Positions 60,301-64,000 of a DNA stretch of 64,000 bases are shown piece after piece. Each line of letters begins with the position of its first letter. Position 1 is the stretch's first letter. Below the pieces are notes generated by a model. The model did not search any database, was not told where the DNA came from, and was given only the letters and a program-made list of their open reading frames with translations. The translations under genes were made by a program, and so were the position numbers. The DNA is taken from positions 249,461,721-249,525,720 of the forward strand of contig CM019067.1 in the NCBI GenBank assembly GCA_009667805.1, written 5' to 3'. This DNA is from Leptobrachium leishanense (taxonomy: Eukaryota; Chordata; Amphibia; Anura; Megophryidae).

Positions 60301-62274
60301 ACAGCACCATGTTCCAAGACAAAGGCGCTTACAGGATAGCTTCCTGCCGCCACTCAGTCAGGGTGCAGGGGATCGTCCTGTAGGACAACTCCTTGTTTGC
60401 AGTGTGTCACGGGCAGGCACAGGGGTGGTACCGGGATGGCAGGATTCTGTGCCCAGGATGCAGTGATGCACCACTCCATAGTTGTGTGGTGAGTGGTGAG
60501 TTGCAGGAATACAAATGGTGGTTTGGAGCAGAGGGGCAGGACATGTATAGGGATTTACAATGGGGAAGCAGGAAACAAACCAGGACAATGGGAACTTGGA
60601 CACACTGCAGGTATGGAGCCACGAGAAGGACTGCTAAAGACAGCAAGGTTCAAGGTGATACAGGATAATACAGGAGAGCCACAGCATACACGTCCTCTCT
60701 GGTAATAGATAGACAATTCTGGAGCAATGTAGAGAGGGGGCATGGCCCTTTATTTAGGAAAGTCAGGTGGTGACGTGTTTCACTGTGTGTGTTTAACTAT
60801 TAACCATTTGTGTGCAGGAATCCCAGTGCTGGTTCTGGGATGAGCAAGGCTTGAAGGGGCTGCCAAGGTACAGTTCAGGAACCAAACACAGTGGTGCCTC
60901 CCTCATGCAGCATGAAGGCGGTCAAGTGGGGTACAGGGAAACGTTAAACTGGAATATCTCCGACCTTTCCATTATATAGAGCAGCAAATAAAATAAAAGC
61001 TGACTTATAAAGGGAGGAGTGACCTGTCGAATGGTCAACATTAGTTTTGCCCAAGACAGAGGCACTTTAACTGCAGAGAGTGATTATTTGTCATGGTTCA
61101 TATCTCTTTGTTACAATGACATAATCAAATATGTAGTCGATTGTAAGTGCTATCATTAATGGTTAGTGCGGTAAAGAATAACTGTAATCGCTGGTAGAGT
61201 GATATGGAAAGAATACAAGGAGTGCAACAGTAAAATTCGTAAACATCGAGTTTTACGGTACCTGAGCTGATGACCCAATTGTGTCTGTTAGCATGTGGTA
61301 TGACATTCAAGCGAACGGAAAATTACAATAGTGCTGTCACAAGAAAGACAAATAGTCATCCTTCACTTGATGACAGTTCTTTTTTATTTCCGTATTCCCA
61401 CTGGGGTGAGGTATGGAAGAATATCAGAAACTTATTTATTACCAATCCTGTAAATCAACTCATTGCTCTTGGTCGTCTTCTAGAAATTGGGTGCACATGC
61501 ATGTGTCTGACATTTTGATATTAGAGCCATAAAGATCTATGCCAGGAGCAAAACATTTGAAGATTGCTAAAGGTTGATTTACAGCAGAGGGCTGGAGAAG
61601 TTATCAGACTGTGTTGATGTGCTGGTAATGAAGCCATCTAGACAGCATGTGCTCTGTTTGAGGATCTGTTTCCCAAGCAAAGGCCAGTCAGTTAGAAGGA
61701 AGCCAGAGGAATGCAGGGACGTGATAGCAGGGATCTCCTCATCACTGGAGCTGAGGCAGGACCAAGTGTAATTTCTCACTAAATTATATTATTAAATTAT
61801 ATATGTGGGTTCTTTATGATTAAAAATATAACGATGGCTTGAGGAGATATTACATAATAGGTTCATTTTCATGACAGACTCCCTTTAACCTGAAACCTTA
61901 ACATTTTCATCAATAAAACCAATATAGTGTCGCACAGCCCATATTTATTTTGTCATGTGTATATTTATTATAAATTGTACAGTACAGTTAATTTTCATGT
62001 TCTTGATCATACCCAAATAAGAAATATCCAAAATTATGATAATGAAAAAAGGTTGAAAGAGAAACATAATGCTTTTATTAGCATTTGATTAATCCTTTGC
62101 TACCATGATCGAGTTATCTCGATCTTCAAAAACACTATTGGGCACCCAAGATTGAGAGAAATTGATCTGGACACATTCTGGAGAAATGCAAACAAATTTT
62201 CCTTTTTTTACACACACACATTTGACAATGGGCTCCAGAATGTTCCCCTAACGACATAACAGCCAAATGCACAA
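57388..62274. other. Long stretch without a recognised element or gene
   Basis: Nearly 5 kb with few repeats. 58860-59960 is complex and non-repetitive and could include conserved non-coding DNA. 60290-60780 is GC-richer, with GGCAGGCACAGGGGTGGTAC and CAGGACATGTATAGGG words that resemble the 46.3-kb repeat in style; no ends found. I looked for downstream CPNE4 exons on both strands and saw none. Confidence 0.4.
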
Positions 62275-62277
62275 TAA

Positions 62278-62464
62278 CAGGTCTATTCCCTAAAAGTGAA
62301 ACTCAGGAGAATTGGCAGGAGAAGTGAAAATTTTAGGTCAAAATAGCCAAACCAGAAAAATTCTCCAATTTATCTCACTTTCCAAATCTGCTATTCGGTC
62401 TACAGTATATTGTTCTCTTCTCCAGCCACTTCTTCTGAGTTTCACTCTTTAGTGAATAGACCTG
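62278..62464. mobile_element. Harbinger-type hairpin MITE with TAA duplication
   Basis: Ends CAGGTCTATTCCCTAAAAGT and (inverted) CAGGTCTATTCACTAAAGAG. Exact 3-bp duplication TAA (62275-62277 and 62465-62467). Arms also carry TTTAGGTCAAAATAGCCAAA. Same family as 2679 and 40245. Confidence 0.9.
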
Positions 62465-62697
62465 TAAGTCTTTGAAGTGCAGGGACTTTGGAATCTCCTT
62501 TTGGAACTGGTGGCAGTCTCAGCTGCAATACTGGTATTGACCAGCAGAGGAAGACTTCTTGCTGTCAAATAGCACATACAGTCTCTAAATGAACTGTAAT
62601 GATATTTACATTGCTTTTAGAGTGTGTATACTATTTATGTGTGTAGGTTTGTGTATAGGCTTGTGTGTGATGGGTGCAGGATTGAAGGATACTTTAA

Positions 62698-63548
62698 CCC
62701 CTTAAGGGCCGCTGACGTACCCTGTACGTCCTGTTCTCGGGTCTCCTTTAGACCCGCGGACGTACAGGGTACGTCAGCGGCGCCTAATCCCCCTCCCGCC
62801 CAATACTCACCTCCCTCGCTGGATCCCATGGTGATCTGGCAGGGAGGAAGCCTTCCCATGTGATTTACATGGGCAGGCGAGGCTGATGACGTCGCCACGC
62901 TGCGTGGTGACATCATCAGCAGGCGTCCCCATGCAATTCAATGGAGGGGGGGCTTCTTCGGAGCCCTCTATCTCCCCATCCATTGAAGCTAGGGAGATGC
63001 CGTTTGCACTGCTGGAGAGGGGAGAGTCTCCCCTTTTCAGCGATGTATGGCATTAACCCGTTCGCTGCCGAATCGCTTTTCGGCACTAATTGGCGCCAAA
63101 ACGCAATTCGAACCTGGAGGGGGGCTGACATCTTGGATGTCAGCCAAGCCTCCAGGTCCCCCCCACCCACTGACAACCTCACCATATGTGTGAGGATGTC
63201 AGTGGGCAAGTTAACCCTCTAGCTGCCATGTAGAGATAAGGGGATCCTAAGGATCCCTTTATCTCCCAATCCATGGCAGCTAGATGGTCATATTTGACAT
63301 CATTTGAAAGGCCTGATTATGGCCTTTCCAATGATACCAAACATGACCAGGTTTGGTTTTAAAATAAATAAATAAATAAAAAAATAATAAAAAAATTAAA
63401 TAAAATAAAAAAATGTTTTTTTTTTAAAGTTTTTTTGTCTGGGGGGGTTTAATTAAATAGGACCTAGGCTTTCATCTAAAAATAATTAGCACAAAATGGT
63501 CAGAATGAGCGCAGCGCACATAGGTGAACTGTCTCAGCAGTGAAGGGG
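62698..63548. mobile_element. piggyBac-like element with TTAA duplications, compound
   Basis: TTAA at 62694-62697 and 63549-63552 flanks CCCCTTAAGGGCC at the left and (inverted) CCCCTTCACTGCTG at the right. The left holds a perfect 23-bp stem (62709-62731 with 62758-62780). A second TTAACCCGTTCGCTGCCGAA start lies at 63054 and a third, TTAACCCTCTAGCTGCC, at 63211, so several units are nested or joined. ACCAAACATGACCAGGTTTG at 63336 matches the family at 20845 and 27917. Confidence 0.8.
63211..63293. repeat. Hairpin around GGATCC within the piggyBac-like cluster
   Basis: TAGCTGCCATG at the left pairs with CATGGCAGCTA at the right, and AGATAAGGGGATCC with GGATCCCTTTATCT, around a TAA loop. Confidence 0.8.
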
Positions 63549-64000
63549 TTAAAAAGCAAACGCATGTAAATATTGGGTATTTCTAGTCTCGGGACAAAAT
63601 TTTGAACCTATTTAGCTGGGGTCTTTTTGGGTGATTGTAGATTTTGGGGATTAAATTACGAAAAAGTGTGTTTTTACCATTTTCTTCATCATATTTCATA
63701 TTTTTTTTATAGTAAATTATTGGATATGATGGAAATAATGGTATTTCTAGAAAGTCCATTTAATGGCGGGAAAAAGGGTGTATAATATGTGTGGGTTGAA
63801 TAAACGAGTAAGAGGAAAATTTGACCTAAACACTGACAGCGCAGAAACGTAAAAACAGCATCGGTCACTAAAAGACGGATTTGTGTAAAACCGCCCGGTC
63901 ACTAAGGGGTTAAAGACATTTTCCCTAACACCATAGGTTTCTGCCAAAAAAAACACTAGGTGGTGAAGGTGTTAAAATATGCTTCATGCATGAGTACTGT
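63549..64000. other. Tail of the piggyBac-like cluster
   Basis: GGTCACTAAGGGGTTAAAG near 63897 and GGTGAAGGTGTTAAAA near 63963 look like further right ends of the same type, so a longer, older unit may end at about 63911 and another at 63974. No gene. Confidence 0.45.

Noticed and set aside
60358..60743. Cluster of short frames on both strands
   Set aside because: GC-richer stretch gives chance frames; translations are not conserved-looking and lack motifs.

Overview
This window looks like non-coding DNA from a large vertebrate genome, most likely an anuran amphibian. It holds one recognisable host coding exon in a sea of interspersed repeats. That exon (coding 13050-13220, plus strand) encodes 57 residues that I recognise as the N-terminus of copine-4 (CPNE4), including the first part of its C2A domain, with clean splice signals on both sides. 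No further CPNE4 exon was found, so most of the sequence after 13221 is probably one very long intron and the sequence before it 5' intron or upstream DNA. The amphibian assignment is an inference from the repeat repertoire: Tc1 elements with frog/fish-type termini, piggyBac-like elements starting TTAACCCCTTCGCTGC, V-SINEs, and CR1/L2-like and L1/Tx1-like LINEs.

Layout. 1-4.1 kb: unclassified repeats and two small hairpin MITEs. 4.16-5.77 kb: a complete but dead Tc1 element. 6.0-6.95 kb: a 5'-truncated L1-like copy followed by a V-SINE. 7.5-7.74 kb: a long palindrome. 9.7-11.1 kb: two Harbinger-like elements. 11.4-12.8 kb: a Tc1 remnant split by a hAT insertion. 13.0-13.2 kb: the CPNE4 exon. 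13.8-14.2 kb: a Tigger-like MITE. 17.66-21.87 kb: a hAT insertion inside a CACA-rich minisatellite, itself loaded with a Harbinger MITE, a nearly intact Tc1 transposon and a piggyBac-like fragment. 25.0-26.8 kb: an L2/CR1-group LINE. 27.0-28.7 kb: an IS630/mariner-type remnant and a piggyBac-like element. 29.9-31.2 kb: hAT MITEs. 32-33.2 kb: the 3' part of a CR1-like LINE on the minus strand. 34.7-36.2 kb: a Harbinger-like element split by a TTCG-rich hAT element. 37-48.9 kb: small MITEs, V-SINEs, LINE tails and duplications. 49.9-51.8 kb: a Harbinger-like element split by an L1-type element that carries only an intact ORF1. 52.7-54.8 kb: two hAT-like elements. 56.9-57.4 kb: a solo LTR. 62.3-64 kb: a Harbinger MITE and piggyBac-like elements.

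The elements form donor/parasite sets. The V-SINEs end in the same 3' tail as the L2-like LINE at 25-26.8 kb. The ORF1-only L1 ends with the same AATAAAGAATT tail as the L1 ORF2 fragment at 6.1-6.7 kb. Many insertions have readable target-site duplications, so the nesting order can be reconstructed. No tRNA, rRNA, CRISPR array, viral gene or toxin gene was seen. All calls rest on reading the sequence and on remembered family features; no searches were run.
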